In this document: in pieces, positions 6,700-13,543 of the stretch
How the letters are laid out: each line of letters starts with the position of its first letter
Numbering within the stretch: the first letter of the stretch is position 1
Origin: HyVt-560 sp964577195
GTDB taxonomy: Bacteria; Pseudomonadota; Gammaproteobacteria; UWMA-0217
Assembly (NCBI GenBank): GCA_964577195.1
Contig: CAZNYF010000022.1
Span: 1-23,198, forward strand
Direction of reading: 5' to 3'
DNA: 23,198 bases
The notes under the pieces: model-generated
Seen by the model: only the letters and a program-made list of their open reading frames with translations
Database searches by the model: none
What the model was told of the DNA's origin: nothing
Translations under genes and position numbers: made by a program

Positions 6700-7092
6700 A
6701 TGAGTATGTCTGATCCAGTTTCGGATTTTCTAACCCGAATTCGTAACGCACAGCAAGCCGGCTTAAAGACGGTTTCTATGCCCTCTTCAAAGCTAAAATG
6801 TTCAATAGCAAAAGTCCTGGTAGATGAAGGTTATATTCAGGAGTTTAAAGCGACTGACGGAGTTAAGCCTGAGTTGTCGATTGTACTTAAATATTTTCAA
6901 GGCAAACCTGTCCTTGAGAATATTAAGCGTATCAGTCGTCCCGGCTTAAGAATTTTTAAAGGTAAGGATGACCTGCCAGTTGTTAATGGTGGTTTAGGCG
7001 TTGCTATTATTTCTACATCCAAGGGTGTTGTCAGTGATCGAGCAGCTCGTGCAGCTGGCGACGGTGGCGAAATCCTTTGTACTGTTAATTAA
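6700..7092 (+). CDS. rpsH: 30S ribosomal protein S8
   Basis: A 130-residue protein with the same length and ends as E. coli S8: it begins MSMSDPVSDFLTRIRNAQ and has the C-terminal signature GVVSDRAARAAGDGGEILCTV. S8 binds helix 21 of 16S rRNA. In E. coli it also represses the spc genes by binding an rRNA-like site in the mRNA. The spacer to rpsN is 12 nt, and rplF follows after 13 nt. Confidence 0.98.
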   Translation: MSMSDPVSDFLTRIRNAQQAGLKTVSMPSSKLKCSIAKVLVDEGYIQEFKATDGVKPELSIVLKYFQGKPVLENIKRISRPGLRIFKGKDDLPVVNGGLGVAIISTSKGVVSDRAARAAGDGGEILCTVN

Positions 7093-7105
7093 GGCGGATT
7101 GATCC

Positions 7106-7639
7106 ATGTCTCGAATTGCAGATGCTCCAGTTGATATTCCTTCCGGCGTGGAAGTGAGTGTTAGTGGTCAAAATATTTCACTAAAAGGGCCGAAAGGTGC
7201 TTTTGACTATGCGGTACATTCAGAAGTTTCGGTAGAACAGGCTGATAACCAGCTGAAATTCAAGATGAATAATCCGAAAGCGCGCAACTCAGCAATCGCT
7301 GGAACAATGCGCTCTGTGGTTAATAATTTTGTTACCGGTGTTTCACAAGGTTTTGAAAAGAAGCTTGAATTAGTTGGCGTTGGCTATCGTGCTAACGCAC
7401 AAGGTAAGAAGCTTAATTTGACTCTTGGTTTTTCTCATCCAGTTAACTACGATGTTCCGGATGGTATTACGATAGAAACACCTAGTCAGACCGAAATAAT
7501 CGTAAAAGGTGCTGATAAACAAGCGGTTGGACAAGTAGCTGCAGAAATTCGAGCTTATCGTCCACCTGAGCCCTACAAAGGTAAGGGTGTTAAGTATTCA
7601 GACGAACGTATCATTCGCAAAGAAGCGAAAAAGAAATAG
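7106..7639 (+). CDS. rplF: 50S ribosomal protein L6
   Basis: A 177-residue protein, as in E. coli. Two repeated alpha/beta domains are followed by the conserved C-terminal block EIRAYRPPEPYKGKGVKYSDERIIRKEAKKK. L6 sits near the factor-binding centre and is needed for late 50S assembly. An AAGGCGG ribosome-binding site lies at the rpsH stop. rplR starts 8 nt after the end. Confidence 0.98.
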   Translation: MSRIADAPVDIPSGVEVSVSGQNISLKGPKGAFDYAVHSEVSVEQADNQLKFKMNNPKARNSAIAGTMRSVVNNFVTGVSQGFEKKLELVGVGYRANAQGKKLNLTLGFSHPVNYDVPDGITIETPSQTEIIVKGADKQAVGQVAAEIRAYRPPEPYKGKGVKYSDERIIRKEAKKK

Positions 7640-7647
7640 GTTTTTAC

Positions 7648-8004
7648 ATGCATAGCAAAAAACAATCCCGTATCCGCAGATCTCGCAAAACTCGTGCAAA
7701 GTTACGTGAATTAAAAGTTAATCGTCTGACGGTTCATCGCACGCCCCGGCATATCTATGCTCAGGTTATTGCGCCCGATGGCTGCACAACAATTGCGAGT
7801 GCTTCAACGCTAGAGAAATCAGTGCGAGGTGATTTAAGTGCAACGGGTAACGTAGATGCTGCTACGGCAGTAGGTAAATTAATTGCAGAAAGGGCGAAAG
7901 AAAAAGGTATTGATACCATTTCTTTTGACCGCTCTGGATTCAAATATCACGGCCGAATCAAGGCATTGGCTGACGGCGCACGTGAAGCCGGTCTTAAATT
8001 CTAA
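7648..8004 (+). CDS. rplR: 50S ribosomal protein L18
   Basis: A 118-residue protein (E. coli 117) with a basic N-terminal tail (KKQSRIRRSRKTRAKLRELKVNRL in shortened view) and the end FDRSGFKYHGRIKALADGAREAGLKF, both typical of L18. It binds 5S rRNA and anchors it in the central protuberance with L5. ATG 7648 follows a modest ribosome-binding site (ATAGG) at the rplF stop. Confidence 0.97.
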   Translation: MHSKKQSRIRRSRKTRAKLRELKVNRLTVHRTPRHIYAQVIAPDGCTTIASASTLEKSVRGDLSATGNVDAATAVGKLIAERAKEKGIDTISFDRSGFKYHGRIKALADGAREAGLKF

Positions 8005-8017
8005 TAGGTAGTCGACG

Positions 8018-8524
8018 ATGGCAAGAAACGATACAAATGAGCCTAGCGATGGCTTACAAGAGAAACTGGTTACAATTAATCGCGTAGCAAAAGTTGTAAA
8101 AGGTGGTCGCCAATTTGGGTTCACAGCGCTAGCGGTTGTTGGTGATGGTGATGGCAAAATTGGTATTGGCTACGGTAAAGCGCGTGAAGTACCCTTAGCC
8201 ATTCAAAAAGCGATGGAAAAGGCTCGCCGCGAAATGGTTACCGTACCCCTGAAAGATGGCACCTTGCATTACGCTATGACGGCTCGTTACGGCGGCGCGA
8301 AAGTGTATATGCAGCCTGCATCTGAAGGTACTGGTGTAATCGCTGGCGGCGCAATGAGAGCAATTTTTGAAGTGATTGGTGTACGCAATGTATTGGCAAA
8401 ATGCATAGGGTCTACCAATCCCATAAATGTTGTTAAGGCAACGTTGAAAGGCTTACAGGAGATTTCATCGCCAGAGCAAGTTGCTGCTAAGCGCGGTAAA
8501 ACTGTTGAAGAAATTTTAGGTTAG
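8018..8524 (+). CDS. rpsE: 30S ribosomal protein S5
   Basis: A 168-residue protein (E. coli 167). The double-stranded-RNA-binding-like N-terminal domain contains LVTINRVAKVVKGGRQFGFTALAVVGDGDGKIG in shortened view, and the C-terminal domain contains GAMRAIFEVIGVRNVLAKCIGSTNPINVV. S5 works with S3 and S4 at the mRNA entry site and in decoding fidelity. The loop near residues 20-30, where spectinomycin-resistance changes occur in E. coli, looks intact. rpmD follows after 3 nt. Confidence 0.98.
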   Translation: MARNDTNEPSDGLQEKLVTINRVAKVVKGGRQFGFTALAVVGDGDGKIGIGYGKAREVPLAIQKAMEKARREMVTVPLKDGTLHYAMTARYGGAKVYMQPASEGTGVIAGGAMRAIFEVIGVRNVLAKCIGSTNPINVVKATLKGLQEISSPEQVAAKRGKTVEEILG

Positions 8525-8527
8525 AAC

Positions 8528-8716
8528 ATGGCTAAGCAAAAGCAACTAAAAGTTACTCTGTACCGTAGTTTGAATGGACGACTCAAGTCTCACAAGGCTT
8601 GTGCGCGTGGTATCGGTATTCGCAGAATTCATAAGCCTGTGATGGTTAACGATACGCCAGAAAATCGCGGAATGATCAACAAGATTTCTTACATGTTAAA
8701 TGTAGAGGAAGTTTAA
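8528..8716 (+). CDS. rpmD: 50S ribosomal protein L30
   Basis: A 62-residue protein (E. coli 59), starting MAKQKQLKVTLYRSLNGRLKSHKACARGIGIRRI and containing the family's NRGMINKISYMLNVEE end. L30 is a small globular protein on the back of the 50S subunit. It is closely packed between rpsE (3 nt) and rplO (2 nt), as in E. coli. Confidence 0.97.
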   Translation: MAKQKQLKVTLYRSLNGRLKSHKACARGIGIRRIHKPVMVNDTPENRGMINKISYMLNVEEV

Positions 8717-8718
8717 GC

Positions 8719-9153
8719 ATGCATTTAAATACACTATCTCCTGCACCTGGTAGCCGACCTTCGCGTCGTCGAGTCGGGCGTGGTATCGGTTCCGGGTATG
8801 GTAAAACCTGTGGTCGTGGGCATAAAGGTCAAAAGTCTCGTTCTGGCGGTTATCACAAAGTCGGTTTTGAAGGCGGGCAAATGCCTATGCAAAGACGCTT
8901 GCCGAAGGTTGGTTTTGTCGCACGTAAATCATTTACATCTGCACAAATCCGTCTTAACGAATTAAACAATATAGATGCTGAAGTGATTGATGTGACTGTG
9001 TTAAAAGCCGCTGGTCTTGTTGGTAAGAGTGTTTTATCTGCAAAAGTGTTTGCTTCTGGCGAAGTCACTAAGGCTGTGACCCTGAAAGGCATTACCGTAA
9101 GTAAAGGCGCTCGAGAAGCTATCGAAGCCGCCGGCGGTAAAATAGAGGACTAG
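8719..9153 (+). CDS. rplO: 50S ribosomal protein L15
   Basis: A 144-residue protein, as in E. coli. The extended glycine- and arginine-rich N-terminus (about residues 1-60) includes GRGIGSGYGKTCGRGHKGQKSRSG and GGQMPMQRRLPKVGF; a compact C-terminal domain ends in AREAIEAAGGKIED. L15 is a late-assembly protein that threads into 23S rRNA. Only 1 nt separates its TAG from the GTG start of secY, so the two are almost certainly coupled. Confidence 0.98.
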   Translation: MHLNTLSPAPGSRPSRRRVGRGIGSGYGKTCGRGHKGQKSRSGGYHKVGFEGGQMPMQRRLPKVGFVARKSFTSAQIRLNELNNIDAEVIDVTVLKAAGLVGKSVLSAKVFASGEVTKAVTLKGITVSKGAREAIEAAGGKIED

Positions 9154-9154
9154 A

Positions 9155-10309
9155 GTGGCTAAATCTGCCAAAAATAATCCTGCAATGCCTGCTGGCGGAA
9201 AAGGAAAACTAACCGAGCTACGTCAACGCCTGATGTTTGTNNNNNNNNNNNNNNNNNNNNNNNNNNNNNNNNNNNNNNNNNNNNNNNNNNNNNNNNNNNN
9301 NNNNNNNNNNNNNNNNNNNNNNNNNNNNNNNNNNNNNNNNGCAACTTTCCAGTCAATTGGTGTTGCGCTTAGCTTACAAACTCAAAGTGTTGGTGGAATG
9401 TCTGTTGCGATTAATCCTGGCATGGCATTTGTTTTTACTACCGTAGTTTCTCTGGTAACAGGCACGTTGTTTCTGATGTGGCTAGGTGAGCAAATTACTG
9501 AGCGTGGCCTCGGTAATGGAATCTCAATCATTATATTTGCTGGCATTGTGGCAGGGTTACCTGCAGCGGTTGGCGGTACTTTAGAATTAGCGCGTACTGG
9601 TGAATTATCTCCTGGTTTGGTGATCTTGATTTTAGTGCTCGCCGTTGCAGTCACATATTTTGTTGTATTTGTCGAGCGCGGACAACGACGGATTACTGTT
9701 AATTACGCTAAACGTCAACAAGGGCGTAAGCTCTATGCCGCGCAATCAAGCCACTTGCCGTTAAAGCTCAATATGGCCGGCGTGATTCCACCAATATTTG
9801 CATCCAGCATTATCCTGTTTCCTGCAACGCTGGGACAATGGTTTGGAAGTTCTGATGGTATGGGCTGGTTGAAGGATATTACTTCGATGATGTCTCCCGG
9901 TCAGCCGCTTTACATTATGTTTTACGCTGCTGCGATTATATTCTTTTGCTTTTTCTATACCGCATTGGTTTTTAACTCGCGTGAAACAGCAGACAATTTA
10001 AAAAAGTCAGGTGCGTTTATTCCGGGTATTCGACCTGGAAAGCAAACTGCAAACTATATAGATGGTGTGATGACCCGCTTAACAGCAGTCGGCGCTATAT
10101 ACATCACCGCCGTGTGTTTATTACCTGAGTTTTTAATTCTTAATTGGAATGTACCATTCTACTTTGGTGGTACTTCGCTGTTAATCATTGTGATCGTTGT
10201 GATGGACTTTGTCTCTCAGGCACAAGCCCACATGATGTCTCAGCAATATGACGGCTTAATGAAAAAAGCCAACCTGAAAGGGTACGGTCGTTCTGGCGCA
10301 TTGCGCTAG
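9155..10309 (+). CDS. secY: Protein translocase subunit SecY (interrupted by assembly gap)
   Basis: SecY is the channel subunit of the inner-membrane SecYEG translocon. The N-terminus (28 residues, ending LRQRLMF) and everything from ATFQSIGVALSL onward are present. They include the signature MWLGEQITERGLGNGISIIIFAGIV, the cytoplasmic FVVFVERGQRRITVNYAKRQQGRK segment and the end KKANLKGYGRSGALR. The GTG start lies 1 nt after the rplO stop, and the sequence is family-like from the first residues (MAKSAKNNPA). The 100-N run replaces roughly residues 29-130, covering TM1, the plug, TM2 and most of TM3. The apparent length of 384 residues is therefore short of the usual 440 or so. Confidence 0.97.
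   Translation: MAKSAKNNPAMPAGGKGKLTELRQRLMFXXXXXXXXXXXXXXXXXXXXXXXXXXXXXXXXXXATFQSIGVALSLQTQSVGGMSVAINPGMAFVFTTVVSLVTGTLFLMWLGEQITERGLGNGISIIIFAGIVAGLPAAVGGTLELARTGELSPGLVILILVLAVAVTYFVVFVERGQRRITVNYAKRQQGRKLYAAQSSHLPLKLNMAGVIPPIFASSIILFPATLGQWFGSSDGMGWLKDITSMMSPGQPLYIMFYAAAIIFFCFFYTALVFNSRETADNLKKSGAFIPGIRPGKQTANYIDGVMTRLTAVGAIYITAVCLLPEFLILNWNVPFYFGGTSLLIIVIVVMDFVSQAQAHMMSQQYDGLMKKANLKGYGRSGALR
9241..9340. other. Assembly gap (100 N) inside secY
   Basis: Exactly 100 N, the usual placeholder for a gap of unknown size. By comparison with E. coli SecY about 101 residues are missing, so the true gap is near 300 nt. The flanks are in frame by the placeholder length, so the correct missing length should be 3n+1. 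Confidence 0.97.
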
Positions 10310-10338
10310 AAATGCTTTAAAAGATTTGGAGATAGATG

Positions 10339-10452
10339 ATGAAAGTTCGAGCCTCAGTTAAGAAAATGTGCCGCGATTGCAAGATTGTTCGCAGGAAAGG
10401 CGTCGTTCGCGTGATTTGTAAAGACCCACGCCATAAGCAACGTCAAGGTTAA
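10339..10452 (+). CDS. rpmJ: 50S ribosomal protein L36 (zinc-binding form)
   Basis: A 37-codon gene beginning MKVRASVKKMCRDCKIV and ending DPRHKQRQG. It keeps the zinc ribbon ligands Cys11, Cys14, Cys27 and His32, so it is the C-plus paralogue. L36 is the smallest 50S protein and stabilises 23S rRNA near the L7/L12 stalk base. Two ATG codons stand in tandem (10336 and 10339); the second matches the family start, and TTTGGAGAT upstream is the ribosome-binding site. It is the last spc gene, and its TAA stop lies in the loop of a terminator-like hairpin. Confidence 0.97.
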   Translation: MKVRASVKKMCRDCKIVRRKGVVRVICKDPRHKQRQG

Positions 10453-10464
10453 ACCTTGATTTTT
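10442..10464 (+). terminator. Terminator-like hairpin over the rpmJ stop codon
   Basis: TCAAGG (10443-10448) pairs with CCTTGA (10454-10459) around a 5-nt TTAAA loop that holds the rpmJ stop codon TAA (10450-10452). A G/U pair can extend the stem, and T residues follow at 10460-10464. This is at the spc/alpha boundary, where E. coli ends its spc operon. The stem is short, so termination may be partial or dependent on translation. Confidence 0.5.
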
Positions 10465-10484
10465 CGCTTCTATATTAATAGAAT
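10456..10484 (+). promoter_or_regulatory. Candidate alpha-operon promoter
   Basis: TTGATT (10456-10461) and TAGAAT (10479-10484) are separated by 17 nt, with a GC-rich discriminator TGCGCA after the -10 box. It lies 40 nt upstream of rpsM, where E. coli has its alpha-operon promoter. The -35 box shares bases with the right arm and T run of the rpmJ hairpin. An inverted repeat (TTGCGC 10484-10489, GCGCAA 10498-10503) straddles the expected start point. Confidence 0.5.
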
Positions 10485-10524
10485 TGCGCACTTTTTCGCG
10501 CAAGCCTCGTTGGAGAGTAAGTAA

Positions 10525-10881
10525 ATGGCACGTATTGCAGGTATTAACGTACCGGTTAACAAACATACTGAAATTGCATTAACCGCAATTTTTGGCATTG
10601 GAAGATCCCGTGCCAGAAGTATCTGTAAATCCTCAGGGGTTGCAGCATCCACCAAGATTCGTGATTTAAGCGAAGCTGAAGTGACTAAGCTGCGTGATGA
10701 AGTTGGTAAGTTCGACGTAGAAGGTGATTTACGTCGAGAAGTTTCAATGAATATTAAACGATTAATGGATCTTGGTAGTTATCGTGGAATACGTCATCGC
10801 CGTGGCTTGCCACTTCGCGGTCAACGTACCCGTACCAATGCGCGCACGCGTAAAGGTCCTCGTCGTCTCATTAAAAGATAG
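10525..10881 (+). CDS. rpsM: 30S ribosomal protein S13
   Basis: A 118-residue protein, as in E. coli, starting MARIAGINVPVNKHTEIALTAIFGIG. A helix-two-turns-helix module and the basic tail RRGLPLRGQRTRTNARTRKGP reach the P-site tRNA. S13 forms intersubunit bridges with L5. A TTGGAGAG ribosome-binding site precedes the start. It is the first gene of the alpha set; in E. coli, S4 binds the mRNA leader around this start, but an S4 pseudoknot could not be confirmed here by eye. Confidence 0.98.
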   Translation: MARIAGINVPVNKHTEIALTAIFGIGRSRARSICKSSGVAASTKIRDLSEAEVTKLRDEVGKFDVEGDLRREVSMNIKRLMDLGSYRGIRHRRGLPLRGQRTRTNARTRKGPRRLIKR

Positions 10882-10899
10882 ATCCAGGTTACTTGAATT

Positions 10900-11286
10900 A
10901 TGGCTAAAAAAAGCACAACTCGTAAAAAGAACAGACGCAGCGTCTCAGATGGGATTGCTCACGTTCATGCTTCTTTTAATAACACTATCGTAACCATCAC
11001 AGATAATCAGGGTAATGCTTTATCCTGGGCTACTGCTGGTGGATCTGGTTTTCGTGGTTCTAGAAAAAGTACGCCTTTTGCAGCACAGGTTGCCGCAAAA
11101 AATGCTGGCGAAGCTGCCAAGGAATACGGATTAAAAAATCTTCAGGTTCAGGTTAAAGGTCCAGGCCCTGGTCGTGACTCTGCCGTACGCGCGTTAAATG
11201 TGGCAGGTTTTAGAATTACCAGCATCACTGATGTGACGCCTATCCCGCATAATGGTTGTCGTCCTCCTAAAAAGCGTCGAGTGTAG
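10900..11286 (+). CDS. rpsK: 30S ribosomal protein S11
   Basis: A 128-residue protein (E. coli 129) with GIAHVHASFNNTIVTITDNQGN in shortened view, SGFRGSRKSTPFAAQVAA, and the highly conserved end DVTPIPHNGCRPPKKRRV. S11 sits on the platform and shapes the E-site mRNA path. It follows rpsM after an 18-nt spacer and precedes rpsD by 9 nt. Confidence 0.98.
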   Translation: MAKKSTTRKKNRRSVSDGIAHVHASFNNTIVTITDNQGNALSWATAGGSGFRGSRKSTPFAAQVAAKNAGEAAKEYGLKNLQVQVKGPGPGRDSAVRALNVAGFRITSITDVTPIPHNGCRPPKKRRV

Positions 11287-11295
11287 AGAAGAATT

Positions 11296-11916
11296 ATGGC
11301 TAGATATATCGGTCCCAAGTGTAAACTCTCCCGTCGTGAAGGCGTTGATCTGTCACTTAAAAGTCGTGCTCGCGCGATTGATACAAAATGCAAACTGGAC
11401 AAACCCCCAGGTCAGCATGGTGAGCGTCGTATAAAAGTAACGGAATACGGACTTCAATTACGTGAAAAGCAAAAGCTACGCAGAACTTATGGCGTACTGG
11501 AAAAGCAGTTTAGAAACTACTTTAAAAAAGCAGCTGGCCAAAAAGGATCTACTGGTGAGAACCTTTTGTCATTACTAGAAAATCGTCTGGATAATGTTAT
11601 ATGGCGGATGGGCTTTGGAGTTACTCGTTCAGAAGCTCGTCAACTCGTCAGTCATAAAGCAATTACAGTGAATGGCCAAATTGTGAATATAGCTTCTTAT
11701 CAAGTGAGTGCGGGCGATGAAGTGGAAGTCCGTGAGAAGGCGAAATTACAATTAAGAATAAAGGATTCTCTCAATATTGCAGAGCAATACGGTTTTCCAG
11801 ATTGGGTTGACGTAGATGTCAAGGCAATGAAAGGAACCTATAAAGCCACACCTGAACGTAGCGAATTACCACCAGATATTAACGAAAATCTGGTTGTGGA
11901 ACTCTACTCTAAGTAA
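11296..11916 (+). CDS. rpsD: 30S ribosomal protein S4
   Basis: A 206-residue protein, the same length as E. coli S4. The N-terminal region begins MARYIGPKCKLSRREGVDL. A central S4 RNA-binding domain follows (about residues 95-155; RLDNVIWRMGFGVTRSEARQLVSHKAI in shortened view), and the end is the conserved INENLVVELYSK. The N-terminus has Cys9 but not the four-cysteine zinc site, so it is the zinc-free type. S4 nucleates 30S assembly and, in E. coli, represses the alpha operon. Confidence 0.98.
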   Translation: MARYIGPKCKLSRREGVDLSLKSRARAIDTKCKLDKPPGQHGERRIKVTEYGLQLREKQKLRRTYGVLEKQFRNYFKKAAGQKGSTGENLLSLLENRLDNVIWRMGFGVTRSEARQLVSHKAITVNGQIVNIASYQVSAGDEVEVREKAKLQLRIKDSLNIAEQYGFPDWVDVDVKAMKGTYKATPERSELPPDINENLVVELYSK

Positions 11917-11938
11917 ACGAATTTTTGAGGTTGTCACT

Positions 11939-12937
11939 ATGTCCGGTCAGGCCAGAGAGTTTTTACGTCCCCATAAGATAGTTGTAGAAAGTAGCAATGA
12001 AAATCAAGCTCGCGTTGTTCTTGAGCCTTTAGAGCGTGGTTTCGGCCACACGCTTGGAAACGCTTTACGTCGAATTTTGTTATCTTCCATCCCGGGCTGT
12101 GCAATTACTGAAGCTCAGATTGAAGGCGTGTTGCACGAATACACAACTATTCCAAATGTTCAGGAAGACGTAGTAGAAATCCTGCTTAATCTCAAAGGCG
12201 TCGCAATCAACATGCACAGTCGTGATGAGACCCTGCTAAAAATTAGCAAGAAAGGACCAGCTACCGTTACTGCTGGAGATATTCAAGGTGATCACGATGT
12301 AGAAATTGTGAATCCCAAGCATGTCATCGCTCACTTGAGTAAAGGCGGCGAAATTGATATCTCACTTAAAGTCGAGAAAGGACGTGGTTATGTTCCTGCA
12401 TCATTACGTGTGAATCCTGAAGAGAATCGCGAAATAGGCCATATGCTACTGGACGCTAGCTTCTCTCCAATTCAGCGTGTTGCTTACTCCGTTGAAGATG
12501 CGCGGGTTGAGCAAAGCACAAATCTTGACAAGTTAATTATAGATCTTGAAACAAATGGCGCGATTGATCCAGAGGAAGCAATCAGAGCTGCAGCCGGGAT
12601 TTTACAACAGCAACTCGCAGTGTTCGTTGATTTTGAAAAGCAAGAATTGCCAGAACCTGAGAAGCATGAAAATACAATAGATCCAATCCTCATGCGTCCG
12701 GTTGATGATCTTGAACTTACTGTTAGATCAGCTAACTGCCTCAAGGCAGAGAATATTTACTACATTGGTGATCTGATTCAACGTACCGAAGTAGAGCTAC
12801 TTAAAACTCCAAATCTAGGTAAGAAATCCTTAACCGAAATTAAAGATGTACTCGGCGCTCACGGACTAGCAATGGGGCAACGCCTCGAAAACTGGCCACC
12901 AGCGGGCCTGGAAGATCAGGATAAAAAGATTTCCTGA
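11939..12937 (+). CDS. rpoA: DNA-directed RNA polymerase subunit alpha
   Basis: A 332-residue protein. Start ATG 11939 (MSGQAREFLRPHK) is preferred to the in-frame ATG 11894 inside rpsD because it fits the family and has TTTTTGAGG upstream. The N-terminal domain (about 1-235) includes RGFGHTLGNALRRILLSS, which dimerises and assembles beta and beta'. A linker leads to the C-terminal domain (about 250-320). There Arg263 in TVRSANCLKAEN corresponds to E. coli Arg265, which contacts promoter UP elements, and PNLGKKSLTEIKDVL is intact. The gene sits in its usual place between rpsD and rplQ. Confidence 0.99.
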   Translation: MSGQAREFLRPHKIVVESSNENQARVVLEPLERGFGHTLGNALRRILLSSIPGCAITEAQIEGVLHEYTTIPNVQEDVVEILLNLKGVAINMHSRDETLLKISKKGPATVTAGDIQGDHDVEIVNPKHVIAHLSKGGEIDISLKVEKGRGYVPASLRVNPEENREIGHMLLDASFSPIQRVAYSVEDARVEQSTNLDKLIIDLETNGAIDPEEAIRAAAGILQQQLAVFVDFEKQELPEPEKHENTIDPILMRPVDDLELTVRSANCLKAENIYYIGDLIQRTEVELLKTPNLGKKSLTEIKDVLGAHGLAMGQRLENWPPAGLEDQDKKIS

Positions 12938-12969
12938 CCATTTGTAAAAAATATTTAGTTAATTATTCC

Positions 12970-12994
12970 GATTATTTCACCGAGTGAACTAATC
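12970..12994 (+). promoter_or_regulatory. Hairpin in the rpoA-rplQ spacer
   Basis: Arms 12970-12980 and 12984-12994 form 10 pairs in 11 positions (one T/C mismatch) around a CGA loop. The sequence AAAAAC follows, so it is not a terminator. It lies 22 nt upstream of rplQ inside a 79-nt spacer, wide for this superoperon. It could be an RNA processing, stability or translation-control element. Confidence 0.45.
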
Positions 12995-13016
12995 AAAAAC
13001 ATTTTGGTATATCGCA

Positions 13017-13403
13017 ATGCGCCATCGTCAATCAGGTAGACAACTTAACCGAAACAGCAGCCACCGTAAGGCGATGTTTCAAAATATGACGAACAGTTTA
13101 TTTCGTCATGAACTGATTAAAACCACGCTACCTAAAGCAAAAGAATTACGCAGAGTCGCTGAGCCGCTAATCACAATGGCTAAAGAAGATTCTGTACATA
13201 AGCGGCGCTTGGCCTTCGCTCGTATGCGCGATAAAGAGATGGTTGCGAAGTTATTTTCAGAGTTAGGCCCACGCTATCAAAATCGTCCCGGCGGCTATCT
13301 TAGAATAATGAAATGTGGCAATAGAACCGGCGACAATGCGCCGATGGCTTATGTTGAAATGGTAGATCGCGAAATAGCTGATGCAGCTAGCGAAGCTGAC
13401 TAA
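13017..13403 (+). CDS. rplQ: 50S ribosomal protein L17
   Basis: A 128-residue protein (E. coli 127) starting MRHRQSGRQLNRNSSHRKAMFQNM and containing TTLPKAKELRRVAEPLITMAK and GNRTGDNAPMAYVEMVD. L17 lies near the tunnel exit on the solvent side. The ribosome-binding site is weak (TTTTGGTATATCGCA before ATG), and the gene is set off from rpoA by a structured 79-nt spacer. It is the last gene of the superoperon and is followed by a strong terminator. Confidence 0.98.
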   Translation: MRHRQSGRQLNRNSSHRKAMFQNMTNSLFRHELIKTTLPKAKELRRVAEPLITMAKEDSVHKRRLAFARMRDKEMVAKLFSELGPRYQNRPGGYLRIMKCGNRTGDNAPMAYVEMVDREIADAASEAD

Positions 13404-13425
13404 CCTATTTCCATATAGTTTGTTT

Positions 13426-13453
13426 AAAAAGGCCGGACTCAGTCCGGCCTTTT
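13426..13453 (+). terminator. Intrinsic terminator of the ribosomal superoperon
   Basis: GGCCGGAC (13431-13438) pairs with GTCCGGCC (13442-13449) around a 3-nt TCA loop. It is flanked by A residues (13426-13430) and T residues (13450-13453) that extend the palindrome. A GC-rich stem with a T run 23 nt after the rplQ stop is a classical rho-independent terminator; the A run means it could also stop transcription from the other side. Confidence 0.9.
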
Positions 13454-13498
13454 CTATTTGCGCGTATCGATTGCAATACCATAATCATAAGTGTTTAG

Positions 13499-13507
13499 TG
13501 CTATACT
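13499..13507 (+). promoter_or_regulatory. Possible extended -10 promoter of the LysR gene
   Basis: TGCTATACT at 13499-13507 is an extended -10 element. No good -35 box is visible at the right distance. It lies 36 nt upstream of the LysR start, and the ribosome-binding site AGGGAG is at 13532-13537. Confidence 0.35.
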
Positions 13508-13543
13508 GATAAAATAAATTTATCTCTTAACAGGGAGTTCCCG

